DNA of 64,000 bases, taken from assembly GCF_000429665.1 (NCBI RefSeq), contig NZ_AUCH01000001.1:351028-415027 (forward strand), in the 5' to 3' direction. Source of the stretch: Azovibrio restrictus DSM 23866 (GTDB lineage: Bacteria; Pseudomonadota; Gammaproteobacteria; Burkholderiales; Rhodocyclaceae). Shown here piece by piece: positions 15,811 through 26,728 of the stretch. Under the pieces are notes generated by a model. The model was given only the letters and a program-made list of their open reading frames with translations, was not told the origin of the DNA and did no database searches. Position numbers and translations under genes: made by a program. The first letter of the stretch is position 1. Every line of letters starts with the position of its first letter.

Positions 15811-16422
15811 ATGTCCCGTTACACCGGTCCCCGCCTCAAAGTCCTGCGCGCCCTGGGCGTGGACCTCCCCGGCCTGTCCCGCAAGAGCATGCAGGACCGC
15901 CCCAACCCGCCGGGCCAGCATGGCTCGAAACAAAAGCGCAAGTCCGACTTCGGCCTGAAGCTCATGGAAAAGCAGAAACTGCGCTACAACTATGGCATCA
16001 CCGAAACCCAGTTGCGCCGTATCGTCCTCAAGTCCAAGACCATGAAGGGCTCCACCGGGGAAAATATCCTCAGCCTGCTGGAACGGCGCCTGGACAACGT
16101 GGTGTTCCGGGCCGGTTACGCCCCCACCATTCCCGCCGCCCGGCAGCTGGTGCGCCACGGCCACATCCGGCTCAACAACCGGCGCAGCACCATCCCCAGC
16201 CAGCAGGTCAGAATCGGTGACCAGATCACCCTGCACAAACCCGAATCCATGCTGCAGGTAGTCAAGGAAAGCTTGGCCGAGCCCGCCCTGATCCGCCCCG
16301 AATGGCTCTCCTGGGACGATGGCGCCCGCACGGTCCGGGTGGCCCATCTGCCCGGCTCCAGCGATGTGCCCTTTCCCATCGACATGCAGCAGGTGGTCGA
16401 ATACTACGCCCTGCGCACCTGA
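15811..16422 (+). CDS. rpsD: alternative 30S ribosomal protein S4, cysteine-free
   Basis: A 203-residue S4 starting MSRYTGPRLKVLRALG at 15811, with AGAAAGGA 5-10 bases upstream. The N-terminal domain (1-90) includes PGQHGSKQKRKSDFG; the S4 RNA-binding domain (about 91-150) includes LERRLDNVVFRAGY and ARQLVRHGHIRLNNRR. The N-terminal region lacks the cysteine motif found in metal-binding S4 proteins (here SRKSMQDRPNPPGQHG). It lies outside a ribosomal protein operon and after an EAL gene, so it is probably a second S4 copy; the housekeeping gene would lie elsewhere. I infer an alternative S4 made under metal limitation, in the way cysteine-free ribosomal paralogues replace zinc-binding ones. 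Confidence 0.9.
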   Translation: MSRYTGPRLKVLRALGVDLPGLSRKSMQDRPNPPGQHGSKQKRKSDFGLKLMEKQKLRYNYGITETQLRRIVLKSKTMKGSTGENILSLLERRLDNVVFRAGYAPTIPAARQLVRHGHIRLNNRRSTIPSQQVRIGDQITLHKPESMLQVVKESLAEPALIRPEWLSWDDGARTVRVAHLPGSSDVPFPIDMQQVVEYYALRT

Positions 16423-16443
16423 TGCAAATATTCAAGGAAGGTG

Positions 16444-16491
16444 TTGACGGCAGGCCTTGAGTGAACAACAATAGCAACAGTTCTCATTTAA
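16444..16491 (+). promoter_or_regulatory. promoter and Fur-like site upstream of hemP
   Basis: TTGACG (16444-16449), a 17-base spacer and a weak AACAAT (16467-16472). It is followed by AGCAACAGTTCTCATTT, whose TTCTCATT half resembles a Fur hexamer array. It suggests that hemP has its own iron-responsive start rather than relying only on read-through from rpsD. Confidence 0.45.
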
Positions 16492-16546
16492 ACATCAATA
16501 AGAGTGACTAGCCATGCTGAGCCCTTATCGCATCAGGACCACCGCC

Positions 16547-16723
16547 ATGAATACGCCGCCCAATCCCGTGCCTCCCTGTGCCGATCAGACCAGCCCGGCC
16601 CTACCCACCCTGGATACCCGGCAACTGTTTCAGAATGGCCAGCGCCAGGTGGAAATCATTCATGGTGATGTGCGTTATTCCCTGCGCCTGACCCGGGAAA
16701 ACAAGCTGATCCTGACCAAGTAA
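16547..16723 (+). CDS. hemP: HemP/HmuP-family hemin uptake protein
   Basis: A 58-residue protein with the HemP signature at its end: VEIIHGDVRYSLRLTRENKL followed by ILTK. I chose ATG 16547 (MNTPPNPVPPC) because it gives the usual length; an in-frame ATG at 16514 would add 11 residues. In Burkholderia and Bradyrhizobium, HemP/HmuP is a heme-linked regulator needed for expression of the heme receptor. It therefore fits the TonB/heme receptor/CobN-like operon at 11-8663, although about 8 kb apart. Confidence 0.88.
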   Translation: MNTPPNPVPPCADQTSPALPTLDTRQLFQNGQRQVEIIHGDVRYSLRLTRENKLILTK

Positions 16724-16925
16724 GCGCCGTACCGATTCATCGTTCTCCGTTGTTGCACTCTCGTTGGTTCAGCCAGCCATCGCCAGCCAAACCTTTTTTG
16801 AACAAACCGCTTTGACCTCACTCAAAGCAGCGACTGCAATACGAATTCGAACAAGAATTCCTAGCAACTACGAGGCTGGCACAATAATTTCATGGGCTGG
16901 CCACCACCCCACAGGAGTCTGATTC

Positions 16926-17159
16926 ATGTACGTCTGTGTCTGCCAAGGTGTCACTGAACGCCAGATTCACGAAGCGGCACGCAATGGCGCCAGCCGCCTC
17001 AAGGATTTGCGCCAGCAACTGGGCGTCACCCAGGATTGCGGCCGTTGCGCCACCTGTGCCCACGAGTGCCTGAAAGATGCCCGCAAGGCCCAGCAGCAGT
17101 CGGCCGCGCCCTTCATACCGGTACACCTGGCCCCCACACCGGAGCTGATGCCCGCCTGA
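16926..17159 (+). CDS. bfd: bacterioferritin-associated ferredoxin (Bfd)
   Basis: A 77-residue [2Fe-2S] protein beginning MYVCVCQGVTERQI. Cys 4, 6, 38 and 41 form the CxC...CxxC cluster motif (YVCVC and DCGRC). It docks onto bacterioferritin heme and supplies electrons to release stored iron as Fe(II). Two bacterioferritin genes follow immediately. The 200 bp before it (16724-16925) contain a TTTTTTGAAC tract and CAGCCAGCC motifs but no convincing operator. Usually raised in low iron. Confidence 0.93.
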   Translation: MYVCVCQGVTERQIHEAARNGASRLKDLRQQLGVTQDCGRCATCAHECLKDARKAQQQSAAPFIPVHLAPTPELMPA

Positions 17160-17284
17160 TTGTCGTTTTTCCTACATAAATTCAGCTTCTAAGCTCGCTG
17201 TCCCGGCTCGCCCCAGAGGCTTCTTGACGGCAACTTTTCGTAGTACCCTGCGCATGGTCAGCACCCCCAATAAAGGAGCCCTCC

Positions 17285-17761
17285 ATGCAAGGCGACAAGC
17301 AAGTCCTCAAATTCCTCAACAAGCAGCTCACCCATGAGCTGACGGCCATCAACCAGTATTTCCTCCACGCCCGCATGTACGGCAACTGGGGCTTCGAACG
17401 CCTCGGCAAGCACGAGTACAAGGAATCCATCGAGGAAATGAAGCATGCGGACAAGCTCATCGAGCGCATCCTGCTGCTGGAAGGCCTGCCCAATCTGCAG
17501 AACCTGGACAAACTCCTGATCGGTGAAAACGTGCCCGAGTGCATCCAGGGCGACCTGAAACTGGAGAAGGTTTCCCACGCTACCCTGAAGGAAGCCATCG
17601 CCTACTGCGAGTCAGCCAAGGATTATGTTTCCCGGGAACTGCTGGACGACATCCTCGAAGACACCGAGGAACATATCGACTACCTGGAAACCCAGCTGGA
17701 GCTGATCGAGAAGGTCGGGCTGCAGAATTACCTCCAGTCCCAGATCCACGAAGAAGACTGA
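17285..17761 (+). CDS. bfr: bacterioferritin, heme-ligand subunit (BfrB-like)
   Basis: A 158-residue bacterioferritin with GGAG just upstream. Ligands in standard numbering: Glu18, Glu51, Met52 (the heme axial ligand), His54, Glu94 and His130 are present, but position 127 is Thr (DTEEH) where a ferroxidase Glu is usual. It can bind heme at the subunit interface but may have a weakened ferroxidase site. The neighbouring bfr has the opposite pattern, suggesting a heteropolymer of two subunit types as described in Neisseria and Magnetospirillum. Stores iron as a mineral core in the cytoplasm. Confidence 0.93.
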   Translation: MQGDKQVLKFLNKQLTHELTAINQYFLHARMYGNWGFERLGKHEYKESIEEMKHADKLIERILLLEGLPNLQNLDKLLIGENVPECIQGDLKLEKVSHATLKEAIAYCESAKDYVSRELLDDILEDTEEHIDYLETQLELIEKVGLQNYLQSQIHEED

Positions 17762-17834
17762 TCCCCCTCCCCAGCCAGCCAGTCCCCCAGACCAGCCAGC
17801 CACCCACAATCCATCAGAATCAAGGAGTGCAGCC

Positions 17835-18320
17835 ATGAAAGGCGACAAGAAGATTATTCAGCGGCTCAACCAGTTGCTGGCCGGAGAGCTGACCGCCATC
17901 GACCAGTACTTCATCCACGCGGAGATGTACAAGAACTTCGGTCTGAACCGCCTGTTCGAACGGGTCAACCACGAGATGGAAGACGAACGGGAACACGCCC
18001 GGGCCCTGATCGCCCGCATCCTGTTTCTGGAAGGCACCCCCGACCTGGCCACCCGTGAAGCCCTGAAGGTGGGCAAGGATGTCCCCGCCATGCTGGAAAA
18101 CGATCTTGCAGTGGAGTACTCGGTGGTCAAGGCCCTGAAGGACGTGATCGCCGAATGCGAAGCCGCCAAAGATTACGTGACCCGGGAAATCCTCGAACAG
18201 ATGCTGGACGATACCGAACAGGACCACGCCCACTGGCTGGAACAGCAGCTGGGCCTGATCAAGCTCACCGGCCTGCAGAACTACCTGCAGTCCCAGATGG
18301 GCAGCGGCAGCCCCACCTGA
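17835..18320 (+). CDS. bfr: bacterioferritin, ferroxidase subunit lacking the heme Met (BfrA-like)
   Basis: A 161-residue bacterioferritin, preceded by AAGGAG. It keeps Glu18, Glu51, His54 and Glu94, and an ExxH pair in DTEQDHAHW, one residue later than usual because of a single-residue insertion. Position 52 is Arg instead of the heme-binding Met, so it should not bind heme alone. It complements the upstream bfr (Met52 present, Glu127 absent). It starts 73 bp after it and ends at a strong terminator, so the two genes form a unit. Confidence 0.93.
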   Translation: MKGDKKIIQRLNQLLAGELTAIDQYFIHAEMYKNFGLNRLFERVNHEMEDEREHARALIARILFLEGTPDLATREALKVGKDVPAMLENDLAVEYSVVKALKDVIAECEAAKDYVTREILEQMLDDTEQDHAHWLEQQLGLIKLTGLQNYLQSQMGSGSPT

Positions 18321-18340
18321 GTCCGACCCCGCACCAGAGC

Positions 18341-18366
18341 AAGGCAGGCTGCGGCCTGCCTTTTTT
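18341..18366 (+). terminator. intrinsic terminator after bfr
   Basis: Perfect 9-bp stem AAGGCAGGC/GCCTGCCTT with a 4-base loop and a T-run, 20 bp after the second bfr stop. It closes the plus-strand iron-storage block. Confidence 0.9.
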
Positions 18367-18393
18367 CCGGGCGCCAGTCTGGCCCGGCAGCCC

Positions 18394-19356
18394 TCAGGCC
18401 AGGCGCCACACTTCTTCTTGGCCGGCCACCACCTCCCCCACCACGGCCGCGTGGCCAAACCCCTGTTGCAGGAAAATCGCCAGGGCCTCGGTCACCGTAT
18501 CCGGGTGGCAGACCACTACCAGGGGGCCGTTGAGGGGACTGTCCGCCAGCAAGGCCGGGTAAGGGTCTCCCCCGGCAGCTTCCCCGGCCAGGGCCGCCGC
18601 CCGGTGCAAGAGGGGCAGAGCCCCCCGTTCCAGACGGACGCCCATCCCTGGCCGGCCCACTTGATCGAGAACCGCAGCGAGTCCGCCCTCCTCCACGGCC
18701 AGCACCTGATGCACGCCATCCAGGCAGTCCAGGGCCGGGCCGGAGCAGTTGGGCTGCAGCAGGGCGCTATCCAGCCACTCCCGGACATCATGGGCATGCA
18801 GCAGCCCCCTGGCCAGGGCGGCCCGATAGCAGGCGTCGCCCAGGGGTTTGCCGAGAATCACCCGATCTCCGGCCGAGGGAGGGGAACCATGCTCCATGTT
18901 GCGCGGATTGAGCTGCCCCAGGGCCAGGAGGCCGCAGGACAGGGTCGGCCCGGGCATCACGTGGATACCCCCGAGCTCCACTTCCGCCAGCTGACAGCAG
19001 GCCGACAGGCCCGCCTCCATCCCCACCAGCATGCGGCTGGGAATATCGGGTTCGGGCAGGGTCAGCAGGGCCAGGGCCGCCACCGGCCTGGCCCCACGGG
19101 CATAGAGGCCGTTCAGGGCATGGGCGGCAGCGACCTGGCCGAACAGGAAGGGTTCTTCGAAGGGAGGCTGGCAGCAGCGCTGGACCACCTTGAAGGCCAG
19201 CTGCTCACTCACGGGATGAACCCTGGCCTCCGGATTGCGGGCCAGGGACTGCAGCAACTCTGGCCCCACCCAGCGGCTCCCCAGGCGGGGCAGCAGCGCC
19301 TGGAGCTCCGCTGCCGCCAGGGGGAAAATGGTGCTACTCGGCGTCAAACCCGGCAT
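18394..19356 (-). CDS. degenerate SelD-like (AIR synthase superfamily) protein
   Basis: A 320-residue protein alignable with selenophosphate synthetase: EEPFLFGQVAAAHALNGLYA, GARPVAALALL, ILGKPLGDACYRAAL. Key SelD features are missing. There is no N-terminal glycine-rich loop with the catalytic Cys/Lys. The ATP/metal-binding Asp run is replaced (VHPVSEQLAF). The GGH motif is interrupted (GGIHVMPG), and the C-terminal DPQTSGG motif is absent. It overlaps copZ by 23 bp in a copper-export gene series, and no selA or other selenium genes are visible. It is probably not a selenophosphate synthetase; nucleotide binding or another role is unknown. The start at 19356 is uncertain. Confidence 0.7.
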   Translation of the reverse strand: MPGLTPSSTIFPLAAAELQALLPRLGSRWVGPELLQSLARNPEARVHPVSEQLAFKVVQRCCQPPFEEPFLFGQVAAAHALNGLYARGARPVAALALLTLPEPDIPSRMLVGMEAGLSACCQLAEVELGGIHVMPGPTLSCGLLALGQLNPRNMEHGSPPSAGDRVILGKPLGDACYRAALARGLLHAHDVREWLDSALLQPNCSGPALDCLDGVHQVLAVEEGGLAAVLDQVGRPGMGVRLERGALPLLHRAAALAGEAAGGDPYPALLADSPLNGPLVVVCHPDTVTEALAIFLQQGFGHAAVVGEVVAGQEEVWRLA

Positions 19357-19540
19357 CTTCGATGGCCGCGCAGAGGGCCGGGCGGTCCACCTTGCCGGCA
19401 TCGAAACTCACCCGGGCCCGGGCGGCTTCCAGGGAAACCTCCACTTCAGCCACTCCATCCAGGGCCTGCAGCACCCCGGTGACATTCTTGACGCAGCCCT
19501 GGCAGCTCATGCCGCCCACCTTGATGGTCGTGTTGTCCAC
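19334..19540 (-). CDS. copZ: HMA-domain copper chaperone (CopZ-like)
   Basis: A 68-residue heavy-metal-associated domain protein with the GMSCQGC (MxCxxC) copper site at residues 10-16. The start is GTG 19540, with AGGAG 6 bases upstream. It carries Cu(I) in the cytoplasm to CopA-type ATPases. It lies downstream of copA and a PAS-GGDEF-EAL gene on the same strand and runs into the SelD-like gene. Confidence 0.9.
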   Translation of the reverse strand: MDNTTIKVGGMSCQGCVKNVTGVLQALDGVAEVEVSLEAARARVSFDAGKVDRPALCAAIEDAGFDAE

Positions 19541-19549
19541 GCGTAGCTC

Positions 19550-22053
19550 CTATTTGAGAAAGACCTGTTGCCACACCAGGGAAGCGAAGGTTTCCGCCTC
19601 CACCGGGCGGGAGAAATGATACCCCTGAACCAGATCGCAACCCTTGCCTGAAAGGAGATCCAGCTGGTCTGGTTTTTCCACCCCCTCAGCCACCACCGGC
19701 AGGCGCAGCACGTGGGCCAGACTGATGATGGCCTCGGCTATGGCCCGGTCGTTGGCATCTTCCACGATATCGCGGATCAGGGACTGGTCAATCTTCAGCT
19801 TGTCGATGGGAAAACGCTTGAGATAGGAGAGACTGGAATAGCCAGTACCAAAATCATCGATGGCCAGCCCCACGCCCAGGTCCTGGAGGCGGCGCAGCAT
19901 GGCGGAGCCGGCCTCCACGTCGGCCATGGCGGCGCTCTCGGTGAGCTCCAGCTCCAGGCAGGCCGGATTGACACCGGTTTCCGCCAGAATCCGGGCCACC
20001 CGCTGGTCAAAGTCGGACACGGCCAGCTGGATGGCGGAGATGTTCACCGCCAGGCGAAACTCGCTGGACAGCCCCAGGGCCTGCCAGGAGCACAGCTGCC
20101 GGCAGGCCTCCGCCAGCACCCAGTCGCCCAGGCTCAGGATCAGCCCGGAATCCTCGGCCACGGGGATGAAGCGCCCAGGCATGATCACCCCGGCCTGGGG
20201 ATGATTCCAGCGCAGCAGGGCCTCCGCCGCGACAATGCGGCCGGTGCCGGCATCCACCTGGGGCTGATACACCAGTTCGAACTCCTGCCGCTCCAGGGCC
20301 TGGCGCAGGCTGTTTTCCAGCACCAGCCGCTCCAGGGCCGCCACGTTCATCTCCCGGGAGAAGAACTGCAGCTGGTTGCGCCCCGAGGCCTTGGCCCGAT
20401 ACATGGCCGTATCCGCATGCTTGAGCAGGGTCTCGAAATCGCCGCCATCCTGGGGAAACAGGCTGATGCCGATGGAGGCGGTGATGGTCAGCTCCGTCTG
20501 CCCCAGGGGATAGGGACGCGCCAGGGCATCGATCAGGCGCTGCGCCACCTCCCGAGCTCCATCCACATCCTGCTCGGGACAGAGCACCACGAACTCGTCG
20601 CCCCCCAGGCGGGCCACCGTATCGGCCCAGCGCAGGCAGGACTCCAGCCGCTCGGCCACGGATTGCAGCACCCGATCACCGGAGAAATGCCCGAGGGAAT
20701 CGTTGATGTTCTTGAACCGGTCCAGGTCCACGAACAGCAGGGCCACCTGGTACTTGTCCCGTTCCGCCTGGGCCAGGGCCTGGCAGACCCGGTCCTGGAG
20801 CAGGGAACGGTTGGCCAGCCGGGTGAGGGGATCGAAGTAGGCCAGCTGCCGGATGCGCTCCTCCGCCTCGTGGCGTTCCGTCACATCGGCCACGATGCCG
20901 ATGTAGTTGTGGATGTTCCCCTGGGCGTCCCGCACGGCGGACACCCGCAGCCAGGCCGGGTAGGCGGCCCCGTCCTTGCGCCGGTTCCACACCTCACCCT
21001 CCCAGTAACCGTTCTGGAACAGGGCCTGCCACATGGCGGCATAGAAAGCCTGGTCCTGGCGCCCCGAAGACAGCAGATGCGGGTTCTTGCCCAGCACCTC
21101 CTCGGCCCGGTAGCCGTTGATGCGCTCGAAGGCCGCGTTGACCGACACGATCCTGGCTTCGGCATCAGTGATGATGATGGCCTCCTGGCTGTGGCGGAAC
21201 ACCAGGGCCATCATCTCCAGCTGCGCATTGGCCGCCTGCAGGGCCTCCTCCGCCGCCTTGCGCTCGCTGATGTCCACCACGGTGCCGGCCGAGGCGGGGC
21301 GCCCTTCATACATCAGCCGCTTGGCCCAGATGATCACCGGGAAAGTGGAACCATCCTTGCGCCGTCCCAGGGTTTCGTAGGAACAACTTTCCTCGCCGGC
21401 CTCGCGCCGGGCGATGTGCTCCCGCAACTGAACATGGCGTTCCGGAGCGATCAGATCCACCGGCCCCAGCTTTCCCACCAGCTCCTCGGCCTGGTAGCCG
21501 AACATCCGCGCCAGAGCCGGATTCACATAGCGGAAGGCCAGCTCCTGGTGTACGAAGAAGCCGGCAAACGAAGCATCCAGGGTGGTATGGAACTTGGCCT
21601 CGCTCTCCTGCAGGGACAGTTCCGCCCGTTTCAGGCGGGTCACGTCGATGGCCACCCCGACCGCGTAGGCGGCCCGGCCCTGGGCATCCGTGTGCACGGC
21701 CATGGAATCATCGAACCACAACCACTGGCCCGCCTGGTTGCGCACCCGGTATTCCAGCCGCAACCGGGCCACCCCGTCCGGCATCTGGCTCGCAGCCGCT
21801 CCCATGGCATCCAGGACCCGCTGGTAATCAGCAGGGTGCACATGTTCAGCCAGACGCACCAGGGCACCATCCTGGCGCAGCTCGGCAGCACTCAGGCCGG
21901 TGATCTGCTCGGCGGCACTGCTGATGTAGTCATAACAGCCGCGTACCAGATCGAGCCGGTAAATCACATGCCCCTCACCGTCCCCCACCGCCTCGGCAAA
22001 GCGTCGCACCAGCTGTTCGCTGGTTTCCATCTGCAGCAGGTCGGCAGGCAGGC

Positions 22054-22057
<4 letters not shown>
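19550..22057 (-). CDS. PAS-PAS-PAS-GGDEF-EAL c-di-GMP turnover protein
   Basis: An 835-residue cytoplasmic protein. Three PAS domains (about 20-145, 150-270, 280-400; each followed by a DVTRLKRAE, DISERKAAE or DVTERHEAE linker) precede a GGDEF domain (about 405-570; ARLGGDEFVVL intact) and an EAL domain (about 580-830; AEALLRW, ELELTES, IDDFGTGYSS, AEGVEK all intact). Both synthesis and hydrolysis of c-di-GMP are possible. No transmembrane segment is seen. Its ATG overlaps the copA stop (ATGA) and copZ follows, so it is translated with copper-export genes. PAS ligands (heme, flavin, redox) cannot be told from the sequence. Confidence 0.92.
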
Positions 22058-24444
<2,387 letters not shown>

Positions 24445-24486
24445 GGCTGTTTCCGGGGGCGGTAAGTTATGTTTTTCTCCGTTATA

Positions 24487-25158
24487 TCAGTTTGTCCGGG
24501 CCAGGCCCAGAGCCCCGTAGAGTCCATACAGGCCATAGGCAAGAATCAGGAAGCCTGCCAGCGCCCGGACCAGGGGCTTCTGCACCAGAGTACGGAAACG
24601 GGCCAGCAGCAGCCCGGCCAGGAGCAGATTGGGCAGGGTTCCCAACCCGAAGGCCAGCATCAGCAGGCCGCCCTCCAGGGCTGAACCGGCCCCCAGAGCC
24701 GTGGCCAGGGCGCTGTAGACCAGGCCGCAGGGCAACCAGCCCCAGAGCAGCCCCAGGGGAAAAGCCTGCCCCACCGTCCGGGCCGGCAGGAAGCGCTTTC
24801 CCAGGGGCTGGATGCGGCGCCACAGCCGCTGCCCCCACTGCTCGGTCAGGGCCAGGACCCGGGTGGCCCCGAGCATGTAGAACCCCAGGGCCACCAGCAT
24901 CAGGTTGGCGAATATCAACAAGACCAGCCGCAGGGGCAATTGTTCCGACAGGGCCAGGCTGCCAGCCCCCAGAGCCCCCACCAGGAGGCCGGCCAGGCCG
25001 TAGGACAGGATGCGCCCCAGGTTGTAGGCCAGGTGCAGGCTCCAGCGCGGGGGACCGCCCATGGACAGGGCCCCGACAATGCCGCCACACATGCCGACGC
25101 AGTGGGTGCCTCCGAGCAGCCCTACTAGGAACAAGGCGAGAAAAGCCGAATCGGGCAT
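24487..25158 (-). CDS. TauE/SafE-like membrane protein associated with copper/cbb3 assembly
   Basis: A 223-residue integral membrane protein with about six helices. I chose the start at 25158 (MPDSAFLALF), with GAGG just upstream; an in-frame ATG at 25179 is weaker. The N-terminal GGTHCVGMCGGIVGAL and central LLWGWLPCGLVYSAL contain conserved Cys/His/Met residues typical of the DsbD/TauE-like proteins found next to ccoI and hemN. A role in copper handling for heme-copper oxidase is inferred. It lies 42 bp before copA. Confidence 0.85.
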   Translation of the reverse strand: MPDSAFLALFLVGLLGGTHCVGMCGGIVGALSMGGPPRWSLHLAYNLGRILSYGLAGLLVGALGAGSLALSEQLPLRLVLLIFANLMLVALGFYMLGATRVLALTEQWGQRLWRRIQPLGKRFLPARTVGQAFPLGLLWGWLPCGLVYSALATALGAGSALEGGLLMLAFGLGTLPNLLLAGLLLARFRTLVQKPLVRALAGFLILAYGLYGLYGALGLARTN

Positions 25159-25183
25159 GAAAACCTCATCAAATCGCACACGT

Positions 25184-25211
25184 AAAAAGGGCCGGAACGG
25201 GCCGGCCCTTT
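25184..25211 (-). terminator. intrinsic terminator after hemN
   Basis: 10-bp stem AAAGGGCCGG/CCGGCCCTTT with a 6-base loop; on the minus strand the stem runs into TTTTTA. It separates hemN from the TauE-like/copA series 26 bp further on. Confidence 0.85.
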
Positions 25212-25231
25212 GGCAAACACGGAAGTGCTGC

Positions 25232-26626
25232 TCAGATCACCTTGGAATAGCGGGTACGCTGCCGGTCGGCACGCAGGTAACGGTCGAAAGCCATGGAGAT
25301 GGCCCGCACCAGCATGCGCCCGGGGGGCAGGACGGTGATCCATTCATCGTCCACCTTCACCAGGCCGGCGGCCTGCATCTCCCGCAGGTCCTCCAGCTCG
25401 GCGGCAAAGTAGCGCTTGAAATCGATCAGGTGGGCGCTTTCGATGGATTCGATGGACAGCTCGAAATGACACATCAGGGCCTGGATGATGGCACGCCGCA
25501 GGATATCGTCGGCATTCAGTTCTATGCCCCGGAACACCGGCAGAATCTGGGCGTCAAGACGGTCGTAGTATTCATCCAGGGTCTTCACGTTCTGGGAATA
25601 GGTGGGACCGACCTTGCTGATGGAGGAAATGCCGAAGGAAAGCATGTCGCAGTCGGCATAGGTCGAGTAGCCCTGGAAATTCCGGTGCAGGCGGCCCTGG
25701 CGCTGGGCCACGGCCAGCTCGTCGTCGGGCTTGGCGAAATGGTCCATGCCGATGTAGACATAGCCGGCATCGGTGAGCTTCTTGATGGCCAGGGCGAGAA
25801 TCTGCAGCCGGGTATCGGCGCTGGGCATGTCCGCCTCGGCAATACGGCGCTGGGGCTTGAACAGGCTGGGCAGATGGGCGTAGTTGTAGATCGACAGCCG
25901 GTCCGGGTCCATGGCGATGACCCGCTCCAGGGTACGGTTGAAGCCCATCACCGTCTGCTTGGGCAGGCCATAGATCAGGTCCACGGAAATGGACTTGAAA
26001 CCACTGGCCCGCGCTGCCCGGATGACGCTGCTGGTTTCCGCCTCGCTCTGGATGCGGTTGATGGCCCGCTGCACGTTCTCGTCGAAATCCTGGACCCCGA
26101 CACTCATGCGGTTGAAGCCCAGCTCCCCGAGCAGGGACACCGTGGCATCGTCCACCTTGCGGGGGTCCACCTCGATGGAAAACTCCCCTCCTTCCACCAG
26201 CCGGAAATGCCGCCGGGTGACTTCCATCAGCTGGCGCATCTCGTCGTGGGACAGGAAAGTGGGCGTGCCGCCGCCCCAGTGCAGCTGGATCACCTCATGC
26301 TCACCATCCAGGTATTCGCTCTGCAGGGCCACTTCCCTGGCGATGTACTTCAGGTACTTGGCGCTGCGCCCGTGATCCTTGGTGATGATCTTGTTGCAGG
26401 CGCAGTAATAGCAGATGGTGTTGCAGAAGGGGATGTGGAAGTATAATGACAGGGGCCGGCTGATGCCGCCGATGTTGCGCTTGCCCAGCCACAGCTTGGC
26501 AGCCTCGGCATCAAAAGCCTCGACGAAACGGTCTGCGGTAGGATAGGACGTGTAGCGAGGGCCATTCACGTCAAAACGGCGGATGATCTGCGGATCGAAA
26601 ACCAGATTGGCGGTAGAGAAATTCAT
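25232..26626 (-). CDS. hemN: oxygen-independent coproporphyrinogen III oxidase (HemN)
   Basis: A 464-residue radical SAM enzyme. The start MNFSTANLVF at 26626 was chosen because the upstream extension crosses the FNR-controlled promoter. YTSYPTADRF occurs near residue 25. The Fe-S motif is YFHIPFCNTICYYCACNK (CxxxCxxC with the extra Cys of HemN). HLHWGGGTPTFL-type residues appear as QLHWGGGTPTFL. It converts coproporphyrinogen III to protoporphyrinogen IX without oxygen in the cytoplasm. A class II FNR promoter immediately upstream fits anaerobic induction. Confidence 0.96.
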   Translation of the reverse strand: MNFSTANLVFDPQIIRRFDVNGPRYTSYPTADRFVEAFDAEAAKLWLGKRNIGGISRPLSLYFHIPFCNTICYYCACNKIITKDHGRSAKYLKYIAREVALQSEYLDGEHEVIQLHWGGGTPTFLSHDEMRQLMEVTRRHFRLVEGGEFSIEVDPRKVDDATVSLLGELGFNRMSVGVQDFDENVQRAINRIQSEAETSSVIRAARASGFKSISVDLIYGLPKQTVMGFNRTLERVIAMDPDRLSIYNYAHLPSLFKPQRRIAEADMPSADTRLQILALAIKKLTDAGYVYIGMDHFAKPDDELAVAQRQGRLHRNFQGYSTYADCDMLSFGISSISKVGPTYSQNVKTLDEYYDRLDAQILPVFRGIELNADDILRRAIIQALMCHFELSIESIESAHLIDFKRYFAAELEDLREMQAAGLVKVDDEWITVLPPGRMLVRAISMAFDRYLRADRQRTRYSKVI

Positions 26627-26653
26627 TGAAACATAGGGCCTTAAGGTGAGCGG

Positions 26654-26695
26654 ATTATGTTTGCAAGCCGCCCGGACACGGTTGACATGGATCAA
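26654..26695 (-). promoter_or_regulatory. class II FNR/Anr-dependent promoter of hemN
   Basis: FNR box TTGAC-N4-ATCAA at 26682-26695, plus a minus-strand CATAAT -10 element (26659-26654). The box centre is 32 bp from the -10 centre, the spacing of an activator at -41.5. The predicted transcript begins near 26647, about 20 bases before hemN. The same site lies 34 bp before fnr and could autoregulate it. Confidence 0.8.
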
Positions 26696-26728
26696 CCCCC
26701 AAACAGAACGGCGTGACGAGGAAAATCA

